Assembly: GCA_025618425.1 (NCBI GenBank)
Contig: CM046832.1
Coordinates: forward strand, 26,440,974 to 26,504,973
Direction of reading: 5' to 3'
Source: Heliocidaris tuberculata
Lineage: Eukaryota; Echinodermata; Echinoidea; Camarodonta; Echinometridae
Length of the DNA stretch: 64,000 nucleotides
The translations under genes and the position numbers were made by a program. Below the pieces are notes generated by a model. That model was not told the DNA's origin. It did not search any database and saw nothing but the letters and a program-made list of their open reading frames with translations. This document shows, piece by piece, positions 60,501 to 64,000 of the stretch; the stretch's first letter is position 1; each line of letters opens with the position of its first letter.

Positions 60501-60860
60501 TTTATCAGTATTGTCCCCCCATATAAAACAATACATGTATATGATCATCAAATCCCCACCCCTTCCCCCTCCCCTGATCCTCCTGACCTTTTGTTCAGAC
60601 AGGTGTAAAATAGTTTACAATGTTACACCTGTCTAAACAGTGAAACTATTGTTGACTAGTCTCATACATTTAATTCTTTAACATTCTTAAACATTGTACT
60701 TCATCATTTATCCAGAAGTGCTTGGCCATGCGTTGTTTTTCTTTTTCCTTTTGAAAAAATTAGTTATTCTCGTTAGATAACCAATTTTCATTCTCTCTTT
60801 CTCTCTTTTCTGTTACAGATGTTCTTTGAATCTGCCAAAAAATCAGTAATAGCTTCATGA
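12255..60860 (+). CDS. XPOT: Exportin-T (tRNA exportin), complete CDS in 21 coding exons
   Basis: Karyopherin-beta family receptor. In characterised animals it binds mature tRNA together with RanGTP in the nucleus, passes the nuclear pore, and releases the tRNA in the cytoplasm on GTP hydrolysis. Joined exons: 12255-12314, 15121-15260, 16522-16591, 17145-17363, 18275-18358, 21549-21818, 22762-22841, 23468-23624, 24969-25195, 30164-30308, 30877-30927, 31870-32103, 34054-34149, 35366-35508, 37952-38237, 39936-40125, 44639-44706, 46561-46725, 47297-47422, 57350-57406, 60819-60860. The product is 969 aa, against about 962 in human. It aligns end to end with vertebrate XPOT: the exportin-1-like N-terminal region lies at about residues 90-250 (RNKAAQLFSLMF, then EVVGVYVSWIDISLIAN), followed by the alpha-helical HEAT-repeat C-terminal region (RSRSAYLFTRFIKSL, PLINQIISKFK, FLAPLQKTFDLSDAQTV). 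All introns are GT-AG and every phase is consistent. An in-frame TGA at 12216-12218 lies upstream, so 12255 is the first possible Met. Identity is by recall of the family, not a database search. Confidence 0.97.
13029..13140. repeat. GA-rich simple sequence in intron 1
   Basis: Degenerate GAGA-type purine tract. Similar tracts lie at 13745-13880, with a G-run at 13241-13252, a T-run at 13362-13381 and a G-run at 13385-13396. The rest of intron 1 (12315-15120) shows nothing else. Confidence 0.7.
15121..15260 (+). CDS. XPOT: XPOT coding exon 2 (aa 21-67)
   Basis: Acceptor tcccgtgcag ends at 15120; donor gtaatc begins at 15261. It encodes ALAYFDQLKQ and HIKFFCFQVLEHF, among the most conserved stretches of the exportin-T N-terminus. 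It leaves two bases (AG) to complete Arg67. Confidence 0.96.
16018..16300 (-). mobile_element. tRNA-derived SINE with (TTA)n tail, minus strand
   Basis: On the minus strand the head (16300 down to about 16222) reads GTTGGCTCAGTCAGTAGAGC (A box) and GGTTCGAACCC (B box), followed by a unique body and a (TTA)n tail on the low-coordinate side (16018-16048). This head-body-tail order is classic for a SINE. It lies in intron 2. Confidence 0.85.
16522..16591 (+). CDS. XPOT: XPOT coding exon 3 (aa 67-90)
   Basis: Acceptor tttgtttgcag precedes the exon and donor gtaatg follows it. It encodes YVTADPTDQQLLKQTLMRW, equivalent to the helix before the RNKAAQ motif of vertebrate XPOT. The phase restores the frame left by exon 2. 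Confidence 0.94.
17145..17363 (+). CDS. XPOT: XPOT coding exon 4 (aa 91-163)
   Basis: Acceptor gatcttcttttcag, donor gtatga, phase 0 on both sides. It holds the exportin signature SFVRNKAAQLFSLMF and YLRVLLAIDTEVVDREI, which align without gaps to vertebrate XPOT. This is the start of the exportin-1-like domain. Confidence 0.97.
17728..18103 (-). mobile_element. 370-bp MITE family, full copy in intron 4
   Basis: The ends TTAAAGGGAAGCTTGAGTTC and GAACTCAACTTTATCTTTAA are inverted. The interior includes gaaatgttcgggccgaacat. Reverse orientation relative to 6973-7361. Confidence 0.85.
18275..18358 (+). CDS. XPOT: XPOT coding exon 5 (aa 164-191)
   Basis: Acceptor cttgttctag, donor gtaagt, phase 0 on both sides. 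It encodes ETVRNNQLKDEMRERCI and LVNSWFQIL, matching the human segment ending SWYQIL. Confidence 0.95.
18359..20580. other. Intron 5, first part: no element recognised
   Basis: Non-coding. It has a C-run near 19503-19519 inside a stretch of degenerate ccc-rich words (about 19440-19560: gacaacgatccccc, ggacaatcaccctc), similar in style to the interior of 28673-29668. Confidence 0.5.
20690..20925 (-). mobile_element. tRNA-derived SINE, minus strand (intron 5)
   Basis: The minus-strand head at about 20920-20850 reads TTGTGGTCTAGTGGATAAGT and GGGTTCAAATCCCAC. The body continues down to about 20690. It shares head type with 8090-8280, and its body is repeated at 20938-21165. Confidence 0.8.
20938..21165 (-). 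mobile_element. Second SINE body copy, tRNA head lost
   Basis: Direct repeat of the preceding SINE (acagagttcaaggtgagcac, gatgtctagaagcatattcc, gagagccagagggctttc) at high identity. It ends at ggctcaatgtgtgtggg without the A- and B-box portion. Either a tandem duplication or two adjacent insertions. Confidence 0.75.
21549..21818 (+). CDS. XPOT: XPOT coding exon 6 (aa 192-281)
   Basis: Acceptor tgttgcaacag, donor gtaggt, phase 0. It contains CLEVVGVYVSWIDISLIAN and DVLRESACDCFHEIIEKGM, the best conserved block of the protein, in the N-terminal HEAT repeats. Codon use is notably more GC-rich than the flanking introns. Confidence 0.97.
21968..21987. repeat. Short telomere-like (CCTAA)n motif
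   Basis: cctaaccctaaccctaaaac in intron 6, under three units; a simple interstitial repeat. Confidence 0.6.
22241..22490 (-). mobile_element. 370-bp MITE family, truncated copy in intron 6
   Basis: It keeps agaagattatcatagtag through gaactcaactttatctttaa and lacks the first terminus and part of the middle. Confidence 0.75.
22762..22841 (+). CDS. XPOT: XPOT coding exon 7 (aa 282-308)
   Basis: Acceptor aacttttccag, donor gtgagt. It encodes EEDIDFVAKLSKLTNGIG, aligned to EEDVDFLARFSKLVNGMG of human XPOT. It leaves two bases for Lys308. Confidence 0.95.
23468..23624 (+). CDS. XPOT: XPOT coding exon 8 (aa 308-360)
   Basis: Acceptor cttatacag, donor gtcagt. It encodes ALKTLQAIDNKLP and GHEDDDISLAVSEFARDY; the HEDDDIS motif is shared with human XPOT. 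It ends in phase 0. Confidence 0.95.
23625..24750. other. Intron 8, first part: nothing recognised
   Basis: AT-rich, non-coding; no repeats identified by eye. Confidence 0.5.
24767..24932 (+). pseudogene. Partial, broken copy of XPOT exon 9 ending in a (TCA)n array
   Basis: The first 93 bases match exon 9 at about 89% (about ten differences), and the similarity includes some 16 bases of intron with the acceptor (24751-24766). After the codons for YNF the copy runs into a (TCA)n microsatellite to about 24928; in frame this would read as a serine run and then TAA. Most codon differences change the amino acid (T to M, A to T, D to H, R to Y, Y to S), as expected of a decaying pseudoexon. The frame is still open, so inclusion as a cryptic exon cannot be excluded. 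Confidence 0.85.
24969..25195 (+). CDS. XPOT: XPOT coding exon 9 (aa 361-436)
   Basis: Acceptor ttcataacag, donor gtaggt. It encodes IGTLNESQIANAQRLLLI, then YNFDAQGEDEIMFIDYRRQ, aligned to human YNFENEGEDEAMFVEYRKQ. A degenerate copy of its first 93 bases lies at 24767-24859. This copy was chosen because it alone continues through the conserved GEDE block to a donor in the right phase. Confidence 0.95.
25404..25436. repeat. Short palindrome in intron 9
   Basis: gttttcatacg and cgtatgaaaac flank an 11-nt loop. It sits in a CpG-richer patch (25380-25570). Confidence 0.7.
25910..27813. mobile_element. 1.9 kb TTAA-bounded non-autonomous element, host of a nested MITE
   Basis: The left end TTAACCCTGAAAAGGCC and right end GGGCTTT / GCCCTTTCAGTGTTAA are imperfect inverted repeats (about 17 bp) next to TTAA, as in piggyBac-type elements. 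The interior contains the 26038-26524 MITE and about 1.3 kb of non-coding sequence with CpG-rich patches (27150-27250) and two copies of cttgtgtcagaaaaaaa-like words. No transposase ORF. The assignment rests on short ends and is tentative. Confidence 0.45.
26038..26524 (+). mobile_element. 487-bp MITE, copy A (nested)
   Basis: It starts TTAAAGGCATTGATTAACTT and ends AAGTTAATCAATCACTTAA; the interior is about 95% identical to copy B at 41192-41677 in the same orientation. It contains a CpG-rich block (gccaagcgctggtgcttgg). Confidence 0.9.
27814..28670. other. Intron 9, nothing recognised
   Basis: AT-rich, non-coding, with a C-run at about 28648-28659 just before the Tc1-like element. Confidence 0.5.
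28673..29668. mobile_element. Tc1/mariner-like non-autonomous element
   Basis: Inverted ends CAGCCCTGGAAAAAATTATT are flanked by TA on both sides (28671-28672 and 29669-29670), the Tc1/mariner target signature. The 996-bp interior has no transposase frame; it is full of related words (ggacaatt, accccc, taattgtcc) in both orientations, as if built from decayed foldback repeats. Confidence 0.8.
30164..30308 (+). CDS. XPOT: XPOT coding exon 10 (aa 436-484)
   Basis: Acceptor ttttgatcccag, donor gtaggt. It encodes FTDVELAVRLLYMLGEAIP and DPLKDMMRM, matching the vertebrate VAIRLLYMLAEALP and LQDMMR blocks. Its second half is duplicated and broken about 165 bp downstream. Confidence 0.95.
30375..30510 (+). 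pseudogene. Partial, broken copy of the 3' half of XPOT exon 10
   Basis: It matches 30211 to about 30330, covering YMLGEAIP to DMMRM plus the donor and early intron. Small substitutions and indels put an in-frame TAA in the middle (gaataaag, about 30408-30414), so it cannot replace exon 10. The GTAGGT donor copy at 30473 is intact, and there is no acceptor copy. It lies inside intron 10. Confidence 0.85.
30877..30927 (+). CDS. XPOT: XPOT coding exon 11 (aa 485-501)
   Basis: A 51-nt exon with an excellent acceptor (ttctttctttctctcag) and donor gtaagt, encoding LVSSGVVGHSHWAVTLQ. It corresponds to LVTSGVSSYQHTSVTLE of human XPOT, so this very short exon is well supported. Confidence 0.94.
30957..31088. 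mobile_element. GGGCCC-ended MITE (intron 11)
   Basis: GGGCCCTGTTTCATAAAACT at the left and an inverted, diverged catgaaatgccccc at the right. The centre has gattggctgag. It starts about 30 nt after exon 11. Confidence 0.65.
31133..31425. repeat. Rearranged local direct duplications
   Basis: aggagcaagggatatata and about 25 further bases occur at about 31136 and 31241; tacgtagaaccctttcattg and about 35 further bases occur at about 31180 and 31371. The copies overlap in a shuffled order. Confidence 0.8.
31570..31717. mobile_element. GGGCCC-ended MITE (intron 11)
   Basis: GGGGCCCGTTGCACAAAACT at the left and inverted ttggtgcaacagcccca at the right; central gattggctgaaaa. Same family pattern as 6757-6913. 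Confidence 0.8.
31870..32103 (+). CDS. XPOT: XPOT coding exon 12 (aa 502-579)
   Basis: Acceptor atgctctag, donor gtaagt, phase 0. It encodes ETVVRYERFFNHEPQHIP, then RSRSAYLFTRFIKSLKNHL and EEILKRIQDLL, all near-identical to vertebrate XPOT and part of the helical-repeat C-terminal region. Confidence 0.97.
32154..32290. mobile_element. Partial copy of the GTACCAATCACC MITE family
   Basis: gggatcagtcaccaatattt, ggttccat and gaagagatattgcaat follow the left half of the 37293-37670 element. The right half is missing. Confidence 0.5.
32717..32796. repeat. (ATC)n microsatellite (intron 12)
   Basis: Interrupted (TCA)n tract. Long open frames on both strands here (poly-His/Ile, poly-Met/Asp) are simple-repeat translations. 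Confidence 0.95.
33232..33800. mobile_element. Possible MITE with inverted ends around TGACGTCA
   Basis: Left tgacgtca, then gcaatccttcctaagcagac (about 33244-33282); right gtctgcttaggcaggattgg, then tgacgtca (about 33752-33796), in inverted order. The interior is AT-rich and non-coding. Outer boundaries were not found. Confidence 0.55.
34054..34149 (+). CDS. XPOT: XPOT coding exon 13 (aa 580-611)
   Basis: Acceptor cttgctactacag, donor gtgagt. It encodes ENGHPPLLTTDDQLFLYEVAG, matching ENGHQSLLSSDDQLFIYETAG of human XPOT. A MITE-like element begins only about 13 nt after the exon. Confidence 0.96.
34163..34338. mobile_element. MITE with AAACCTGT-TATAAAGACCAC ends (intron 13)
   Basis: tacaatgaaacctgtatata then aagaccactc at the left, inverted tacaggtggtcactg at the right, ending tgta. 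Related to 50401-50600. It begins about 13 nt after exon 13. Confidence 0.65.
35132..35157. repeat. (TA)n microsatellite (intron 13)
   Basis: Uninterrupted ta repeats of about 12 units. Confidence 0.9.
35366..35508 (+). CDS. XPOT: XPOT coding exon 14 (aa 612-659)
   Basis: Acceptor aatgtaacag after a T-run, donor gtaaat. It encodes KKQILMRNVLAPIIDKF and LYAEIIAHSIACTR, aligned to KQALMRNLLTPLMEKF of human XPOT. It ends with AG, completed by exon 15 to give Ser659 and then Arg-Thr-Ser-Lys. Confidence 0.94.
35509..36620. other. Intron 14, first part: nothing recognised
   Basis: AT-rich, non-coding; no element or RNA gene was seen. Confidence 0.5.
36621..36769. mobile_element. GGGCCC-ended MITE (intron 14)
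   Basis: AGGGCCCTGTGTCATAAAAT at the left and aagttttattaaacagggccc inverted at the right, with attagtaataag and ttattcataacaag pairing inside. Confidence 0.8.
37039..37064. repeat. (GGTATT)n short array
   Basis: About four copies of ggtatt in intron 14. Confidence 0.8.
37293..37670 (+). mobile_element. MITE family with GTACCAATCACC ends, copy in intron 14
   Basis: TTAAAGAGTACCAATCACC at the left and ggtgattggtactc at the right. The interior has a ggttccgcgtgag CpG-rich core. Related to 46132-46505 in the opposite orientation. Confidence 0.85.
37952..38237 (+). CDS. XPOT: XPOT coding exon 15 (aa 659-754)
   Basis: Acceptor cccctatccag, donor gtgagg. It encodes RTSKAFHSQLTIKQCG, RQYLHRMVVCLEEAVLPYV and DLHKFMPLINQIISKFK, all strongly conserved in XPOT. 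This is the longest exon (286 nt). Confidence 0.97.
38257..38513. mobile_element. MITE with GGGTGAATTCAAGTTCGG ends and (CAACAC)n array (intron 15)
   Basis: 38257-38279 and 38491-38513 are inverted with one mismatch. The interior holds further ggtgttg/caacacc words and a hexanucleotide array at 38455-38496. It begins 19 nt after the exon 15 donor, so the open frame appears to run on from exon 15 into it. Confidence 0.88.
38589..38850. repeat. 67-bp tandem repeat, about 3.9 copies (intron 15)
   Basis: aatgtgtaattttat recurs at 38589, 38656, 38723 and 38790, exactly 67 bp apart, with cagtcaatccgtctgtccat in each full unit. Confidence 0.95.
38851..39935. other. Rest of intron 15: nothing recognised
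   Basis: Non-coding AT-rich sequence. Confidence 0.5.
39936..40125 (+). CDS. XPOT: XPOT coding exon 16 (aa 755-818)
   Basis: Acceptor tgctctgtcatcag, donor gtaagt. It encodes FLQAVFMPIVRTIDTVLKQ, PAEEADTQATIDKQTLRR and YFQFLQC, matching vertebrate MPLLHAIFEVLLRPAEEND and LRRSYFAFLQ. It ends one base into codon 818. Confidence 0.96.
40298..40631. mobile_element. 334-bp MITE with ends of about 60 bp, CpG-rich (intron 16)
   Basis: The left end (TAGGTTGGGG, atatcgtcgtca, gaactgacgaatccgcgcac) and the right end (gtgcgcgg-type core, gattcgtcagtttg, cgacgatgatata, tccaactta) are inverted over about 60 bp at roughly 80%. The interior is AT-rich. Confidence 0.88.
41192..41677 (+). mobile_element. 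486-bp MITE, copy B (intron 16)
   Basis: Inverted ends TTAAAGGGATTGATTAACTT and AAGTTAATCAATCCCTTTAA, better preserved than in copy A at 26038-26524. Confidence 0.92.
42547..42700. mobile_element. MITE with ATAAAGAGATCAATTG ends (intron 16)
   Basis: gggcctgtaacataaagaga at the left, tctctttatgttacagacccc inverted at the right. The interior has gatcaattgtatctcttcag and gcaaaccatg-like direct repeats. It directly abuts the next element. Confidence 0.8.
42701..43066. mobile_element. MITE with TGGGGTGGTATTATGAG ends (intron 16)
   Basis: TGGGGTGGTATTATGAG at the left against ctcagaatacaccccca at the right, inverted. The interior carries many ttttatctc/gagataaaa words in both orientations. Confidence 0.8.
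43177..43245. repeat. (TTTC)n microsatellite (intron 16)
   Basis: About 17 units of cttt without interruption. Confidence 0.95.
43455..43800. mobile_element. MITE with long palindrome (intron 16)
   Basis: 43626-43705 pairs with 43716-43795 (actattaatacatggttg; gcgttagtgcgat; ttttatcgtgg; gtgttag), an 80-bp-arm palindrome with a loop of about 10 nt. To its left, aaaacgggttc (43466) and acccgtttta (43613) are also inverted. CpG-rich compared with the surroundings. Confidence 0.85.
43801..44638. other. Rest of intron 16: nothing recognised
   Basis: AT-rich, non-coding; it ends in the pyrimidine tract of the exon 17 acceptor. Confidence 0.5.
44639..44706 (+). CDS. XPOT: XPOT coding exon 17 (aa 818-840)
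   Basis: Acceptor tcttttgtttcag, donor gtaagt. It encodes QPCFEEVLLSVVRATIEEPD, aligned to the ERVLVTVIQGAVEYPDP region of human XPOT. Intron 16 before it is 4.5 kb and rich in MITEs. Confidence 0.93.
45403..45998. mobile_element. Foldback MITE, TTAAAGGGCAATCCAACC ends (intron 17)
   Basis: Arms of about 210 bp are inverted at roughly 75% (ttaaagggcaatccaacctt; gaaagtttgaa; aagaaagttatg; ggacaactc). It shares arm layout and motifs with 915-1459, suggesting one superfamily. Confidence 0.85.
46132..46505 (-). mobile_element. MITE family with GTACCAATCACC ends, copy in intron 17
   Basis: TTAAAGTGTACCAATCACC at the left and GGTGATTGGTACCCTTTAA at the right, with a ggttccgcgcgag core. It ends 55 nt before exon 18, so it supplies much of the sequence just upstream of that acceptor. 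Confidence 0.88.
46561..46725 (+). CDS. XPOT: XPOT coding exon 18 (aa 841-895)
   Basis: Acceptor gtttattgtccag; donor gtgaat is weaker than the others. It encodes IKTCFNILKRLIESWGG, FRDFIYKYVIPACFLAPLQK and TFDLSDAQTV; human has ADFVYKHIVPACFLAPLKQ and TFDLADAQTV. Confidence 0.96.
47297..47422 (+). CDS. XPOT: XPOT coding exon 19 (aa 896-937)
   Basis: Acceptor tatcctctacag, donor gtgagt. It encodes ALAEASTVLKSIYTKDGLNL and IQYLQTECFMSLPV, aligned to ECVQYLQQEYLPSLQV of human XPOT. It is followed by the largest intron (about 9.9 kb). Confidence 0.94.
47481..47624 (+). mobile_element. 370-bp MITE family, left half of an interrupted copy
   Basis: taaagataaagttgaggtct to gaatcaaaatgagaaaaaaattgag follows the family's left half. 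The copy resumes at 49144. Confidence 0.75.
47670..48720. mobile_element. Tc1/mariner-like non-autonomous element with long inverted ends
   Basis: CAGTGCGTATCAAAAGAAGT then ATACCCAACTTTGGTAGC at the left, and the inverted equivalent at the right, flanked by TA (47668-47669 and 48721-48722). Similarity between the ends continues, diverged, for about 200 bp (caaatgatatc, gatgactgagca, gtcaaaatc, ccaagt). No transposase frame. Confidence 0.82.
49144..49386 (+). mobile_element. 370-bp MITE family, right half of an interrupted copy
   Basis: gaattgactta, tatatgggactacacacaca, aacatttcagctgttttt and aacccaacctctttaa follow the right half of the family and join logically to 47481-47624. Confidence 0.75.
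49387..50400. other. Intron 19: nothing recognised
   Basis: Non-coding; no element ends seen. Confidence 0.5.
50401..50600. mobile_element. 200-bp MITE, GACCACCT-type (intron 19)
   Basis: tacagtcaaaactgctttag at the left, gacaggtttcactgta at the right, with repeated ataaagaccac/gtggtcttta words. Related to 34163-34338. Confidence 0.75.
50601..54316. other. Intron 19, long stretch without recognised features
   Basis: AT-rich, non-coding. Only simple features: C-run (about 51596-51607), A-run (about 51822-51839), G-run (about 52329-52344), and a short tandem of ttgaacaaaa-like units (about 52648-52680). Confidence 0.5.
54317..54560. repeat. Direct duplication of about 120 bp (intron 19)
   Basis: tttatttgtgt, gggaaat, gatattatttctggca, gcatacat and ttgatatttccaaat occur at about 54317-54436 and again at about 54451-54560, diverged by roughly 15%. 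Confidence 0.8.
54561..56368. other. Intron 19, nothing recognised
   Basis: Open frames of up to about 96 codons (for example 54801-55091) resemble no family and lack neighbouring splice logic. Confidence 0.5.
56369..56755 (+). mobile_element. 370-bp MITE family, full copy (intron 19)
   Basis: TTAAAGATAAAGTTGAGTTC at the left, cagaactcaattttctttaa at the right. A 124-codon open frame across it is fortuitous. Confidence 0.85.
57350..57406 (+). CDS. XPOT: XPOT coding exon 20 (aa 938-956)
   Basis: A 57-nt exon with acceptor cttctgttacag and donor gtcagt, encoding AFCQALQEMDVKNFKSFCK. It matches EFCQALQQPDAKVFKNYLK near the C-terminus of human XPOT. Confidence 0.93.
57503..57552. repeat. Compound (TAG)n-(TGG)n microsatellite (intron 20)
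   Basis: About eight tag units grade directly into about nine tgg units. Confidence 0.95.
57713..58068 (-). mobile_element. 370-bp MITE family copy (intron 20)
   Basis: Reverse orientation; contains tgaaatgttcgggccgaaca and ends gaactcaactttatcttgaa. The first terminus is missing. Confidence 0.8.
59175..60083. mobile_element. 909-bp inverted-repeat element carrying its own minisatellite (intron 20)
   Basis: Ends ACTGTGTTTACACATTGATC and GATCAATGTGTAAACGCGGT are inverted over about 45 bp. The left end holds a nested palindrome (gggttcgacacga / cgtgtcgaaccc). The interior is mostly the 59370-59945 tandem array. Open frames of 91-136 codons here are low-complexity Phe/Leu/Ser. Confidence 0.85.
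59370..59945. repeat. T-rich minisatellite, about six units of 70-90 bp
   Basis: The word atgtatttctttgtt recurs near 59456, 59545, 59636, 59704, 59787 and 59872. Each unit also has ttccttctttcatcttctctc and cttataattcctaatg. Confidence 0.9.
60597..60634. repeat. 12-bp perfect hairpin (intron 20)
   Basis: agacaggtgtaa (60597-60608) and ttacacctgtct (60623-60634) with a 14-nt loop, about 185 nt before the last exon. Confidence 0.85.
60819..60860 (+). CDS. XPOT: XPOT coding exon 21 (aa 957-969 and stop)
   Basis: Acceptor tctcttttctgttacag. It encodes MFFESAKKSVIAS and then TGA at 60858-60860. Human XPOT ends VFFQRAKP, so this protein is slightly longer at the C-terminus. Confidence 0.92.
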   Translation: MFFESAKKSVIAS

Positions 60861-62283
60861 CACAGGGAGAATATGCCATGCTGACCATGCACTGTATGAT
60901 TGGTCATAGCTAAGGACAGACATTGCCATACAAGAACATTATAGGATAGAACATCAATGCAAGCCTGTAAATAGAAAGTTATTTTAAAAGCATTGTATTA
61001 CAAAGTCGTTGCCAGGGATACACATATGCCAGGGATACATATACAATCACTAGATGTGGAATTATCACATCTCTGGCCTTGCTGCAAAATTGTGACGGGC
61101 ATTTATCACTTCAAGGACAGACCATGAATCACTGTCTGAGGATTTCCACAAGGCAGCAACTGATAACAAAATCTTTTGTGTGACATTAGAAGTGAAAGCA
61201 GCAAAATTGTACTGATTCAGCTTTTCTTATTGCAAGCCATGATGAATCAACTAATTGTGATGGTGGATGAAATCATCAGTTGCAGGATTCTCTGCTGTCT
61301 TTGTATAATGTGATTTATGTAATTTCTAACAACTTTCGCAGTGATTGATATTCATTTTTCTTCCTTAAGAAAGAGCTTCACTTTTGTTTGGTATTTATTA
61401 TTTGAAAGCAGATGATTCACGCTTCAGAGACCTCAGTATTACTGAAAACAAGTTATTTTAAATTCCTTTTTAAAGGATGTTAATCCAAAGAAATCATGCT
61501 GAATAAAAGAAATGCTTTACATTGTTTTTAATCATTGAATGCCTTTCTAAAGTATTTTCATTCTATTATGTTCAGTACTCTTTTATTTTCACTTTGTTTT
61601 TACATTCTATGTTTTTCTTCTTCAAATAAGCAATTTATTGACTTGACATAGGTGACATGTTGCGAATATGAATGATACATGGTTATTTTGTTTTGACTAC
61701 ATCATTATGATATATGTTAGTTTATCTTCAGGTTATACTACAGAACTTATTTTATGCATAACAAGATATTATGCTTTGTAGATCTTAATTTACTTTTGGT
61801 AAATGTATGTTTGCTTTTCTACTTATGTTGAAGAAAGTGTCCATATTCTAGTCCTTTTTGGGGGGTTGCATATTTTAGTCATATGTACCAGTGGGATACA
61901 CTTTAAAATTCTTCTAAGTTTCTATATTGATTCTACCAATTCTTACTTCATATGTAACATGCTTTCTTTGAATTGGTTAATGAACTGTGAAGCAGAATCC
62001 GTCAAATAGACGAATGGATAATTTATTAATTTGTTGCACTTATGCAGTTTCAATGATAATAAAAAATACTTTTCTGGTTGATCATTGTTTGTTATACAGA
62101 CTTCAATAAAAAAAGTTAGCTCGGTCCTATAATTAATTAAAGTGAAACAGGAAAAGTTTAGATAAAGTACAAGTTTCAGTTACAATTCTTAATCACAGCC
62201 TTGCCAAAATGTGTCTTGCATGGTCAGATTCACTTCTTTATCGGTCTTGGAGGTGACCGATATCAAGGTTTATAAAGAATAAA
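60861..62283 (+). other. XPOT: XPOT 3' UTR with candidate poly(A) signals
   Basis: Sequence after the stop codon. AATAAA hexamers lie at 61502-61507, 62058-62063, 62105-62110 and 62278-62283. Which is used cannot be told without transcript data; 61502 gives a 3' UTR of about 0.65 kb and 62278 one of about 1.4 kb. No repeat element or other ORF is evident. Confidence 0.5.
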
Positions 62284-64000
62284 GTGATCAGTTTTGTTTA
62301 TTGACACCATTAACTTTTATTTACTTTTTATAATCATATTCCAAAATAAAAGGGTAATTATAGGCTATTGTCAGATGCAGGGACCATTTTTCTCCTGGAG
62401 TATAAATGTAGGAGTCTCTCGCTTTTTTAAAATGATATATCAGAATGAAAGGAGATGAATGTATGAATAACAGTATTTTCTTTCTTTTTTTTAATCCCAG
62501 GGTTTATGTACAGGGTTAATAGTTTTCAGGTTTTGAAGAGTTAGCCAGTTAACTATGGAAATAACCTGACATCCCTTTGAATCTGTACAGATGGAAATAA
62601 GAAGAAATCTATATTCTCTGATTCTCTTCTCTCTCTCTCTCTTTTTCTTTCTTTTTTCTTTCTCTTTTCCCTCTCTTTTCCCCAAATTACACTGGTTTGG
62701 GGGAATATTAAATGCCATGGTTGTAGCAATCTTGGGATATTGGGTAGCTGTATATGTGATGTCTGTTGTCATATCAGCAGAGACAAAAAGTATCTTGCAG
62801 ATGACACGAATAATTGACACTTCTTCCAAGGGAACAGCTGTTTACTTCAAATAGACTTCTTTTCTGTCAAAACATACGACATGGAATATTGTAAAGAGCG
62901 TAAGAAATAAAGGATATTATAAAAAATAGTTATAAGTGTAGATTCAACATAAAGAAACTAGTTCATGGTTTGTTTATGCTTACTATGAGTAGGTTTATGG
63001 TTTGAAATCGTGATTAATTGAAGGCAATTACGCTCTCCTTTCAGGTATGAGTTATACCTGTCTTTTGTGGGGTGTTTTGTTGTACTTATAAGCCTGCCAA
63101 TCTAATTTAGGACAAAAAATACCCCAAGACATGATGTGCGTTGTGTAGTTTTGGGATTGTCTATTGTTGATCATGTAGAAAATGAATAATTTTGTTTGTC
63201 AATAGGCCATCCAAATCATTTGATTTTCTCTACAGAATTGAAGTTATGCAATGCTTGTTTCATATCAATGACTCACTTGGCAAGACCAATGAGGATAAGC
63301 CAGTGCCAATATAATTACAGTTAAATCTACTTTTATTTTGCAGACTTGTAAACATGTTTGTGATTTGCTAGCATTAAGTTATTTGTTGATGGGCTTAAAT
63401 TCCTTCATGCTGCAACTGGTTTTTTTTTTTTGGGGGGGGGGGGTGGGGGGGGGGCAAACCAGCAAGGGTAGCAAGTATGGCAGAACAGACTTGAATTTTA
63501 TAAGCCATGGTGTAATTGCAATATTATCATTCAGTTTCTTAGTATTTTCTTTTATGTTCGTTTGGAGATGCATGAGTTTATTTCCAACTGTCAGGGACCA
63601 CCTTTTTTCATGCTTATTGTCAACTTTATCAGTAATAACATATATTTTTATTTAACTTGTCATATTTAGACATTAATTTTCTTTTTTAAAGGGCTAATCT
63701 GCCTTTTATAACACCATCACAAAGACTTTTATTTGTATTTTACTGAATTGTGTGATTCTGACAATAGCCTATTACATAGCCCAAACATAATTATCGACAG
63801 GCAAAGTGATAAGTTATTCAAATTGCCATACAGTTGACTTCTTGAAAGTTTTTGTGATAATGGTATCGTTGTATGAATTCAGTAATTCCTATTTGTTATT
63901 TAAAGAAATAATATATACGGTAAGAAAATTAATTAACAGGCAAAAAGAAGAATAAATTTTGCTAAAGTCACAAATCTGACAAATATATTTGTTTCAATGA
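62284..64000. other. Downstream of XPOT: no second gene recognised
   Basis: AT-rich. Simple features are a CT-rich tract (about 62627-62680) and T-run then G-run (63420-63454). Short open frames are low complexity. Confidence 0.5.

Noticed and set aside
1..64000. Gene cluster or novel multi-gene system
   Set aside because: Only one protein-coding gene, XPOT, could be supported; everything else is intron, repeat or unassigned non-coding sequence.

Overview
This is animal nuclear DNA: AT-rich, short exons in long introns with GT-AG splice sites, and many short inverted-repeat elements, tRNA-headed SINEs and microsatellites. The best fit is a marine invertebrate deuterostome, probably an echinoderm such as a sea urchin. 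That rests on general character (intron style, foldback-element landscape, frequent tacatgta words) and is only moderately certain. There are no bacterial operons, CRISPR arrays or phage genes.

The window holds one recognisable protein-coding gene, on the plus strand: exportin-T (XPOT), the karyopherin-beta receptor that carries mature tRNA out of the nucleus with RanGTP. I assembled it from 21 coding exons between 12255 and 60860. They join without a frame break into 2,910 nt, or 969 codons plus a stop, close to the roughly 962 residues of human XPOT and alignable along the whole length. A probable 65-nt 5' UTR segment precedes the ATG; its acceptor implies a further upstream non-coding exon that I could not locate. 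The 3' UTR starts at 60861 and has several candidate poly(A) signals up to about 62283.

Layout: 1-3612 is a tight cluster of inverted-repeat (MITE or foldback) elements. 3613-12189 is intergenic or 5' intron sequence with scattered repeats and a nine-copy minisatellite of about 130 bp (9770-10883). 12190-60860 is XPOT, whose introns carry at least fifteen MITE-like elements, two Tc1/mariner-like non-autonomous elements, SINEs, two broken partial copies of XPOT's own exons 9 and 10, and several minisatellites. 60861-64000 is 3' UTR and downstream sequence with no second gene visible.

I found no multi-gene system. The points most worth a second look are the two intronic partial exon duplications, a near-perfect hairpin with arms of about 158 bp at 3262-3612, a three-level nested insertion in intron 19 (47481-49386), a 1.9 kb TTAA-bounded element with another MITE inside it (25910-27813), and several otherwise distinct MITE families that share a TTAAAG terminus.
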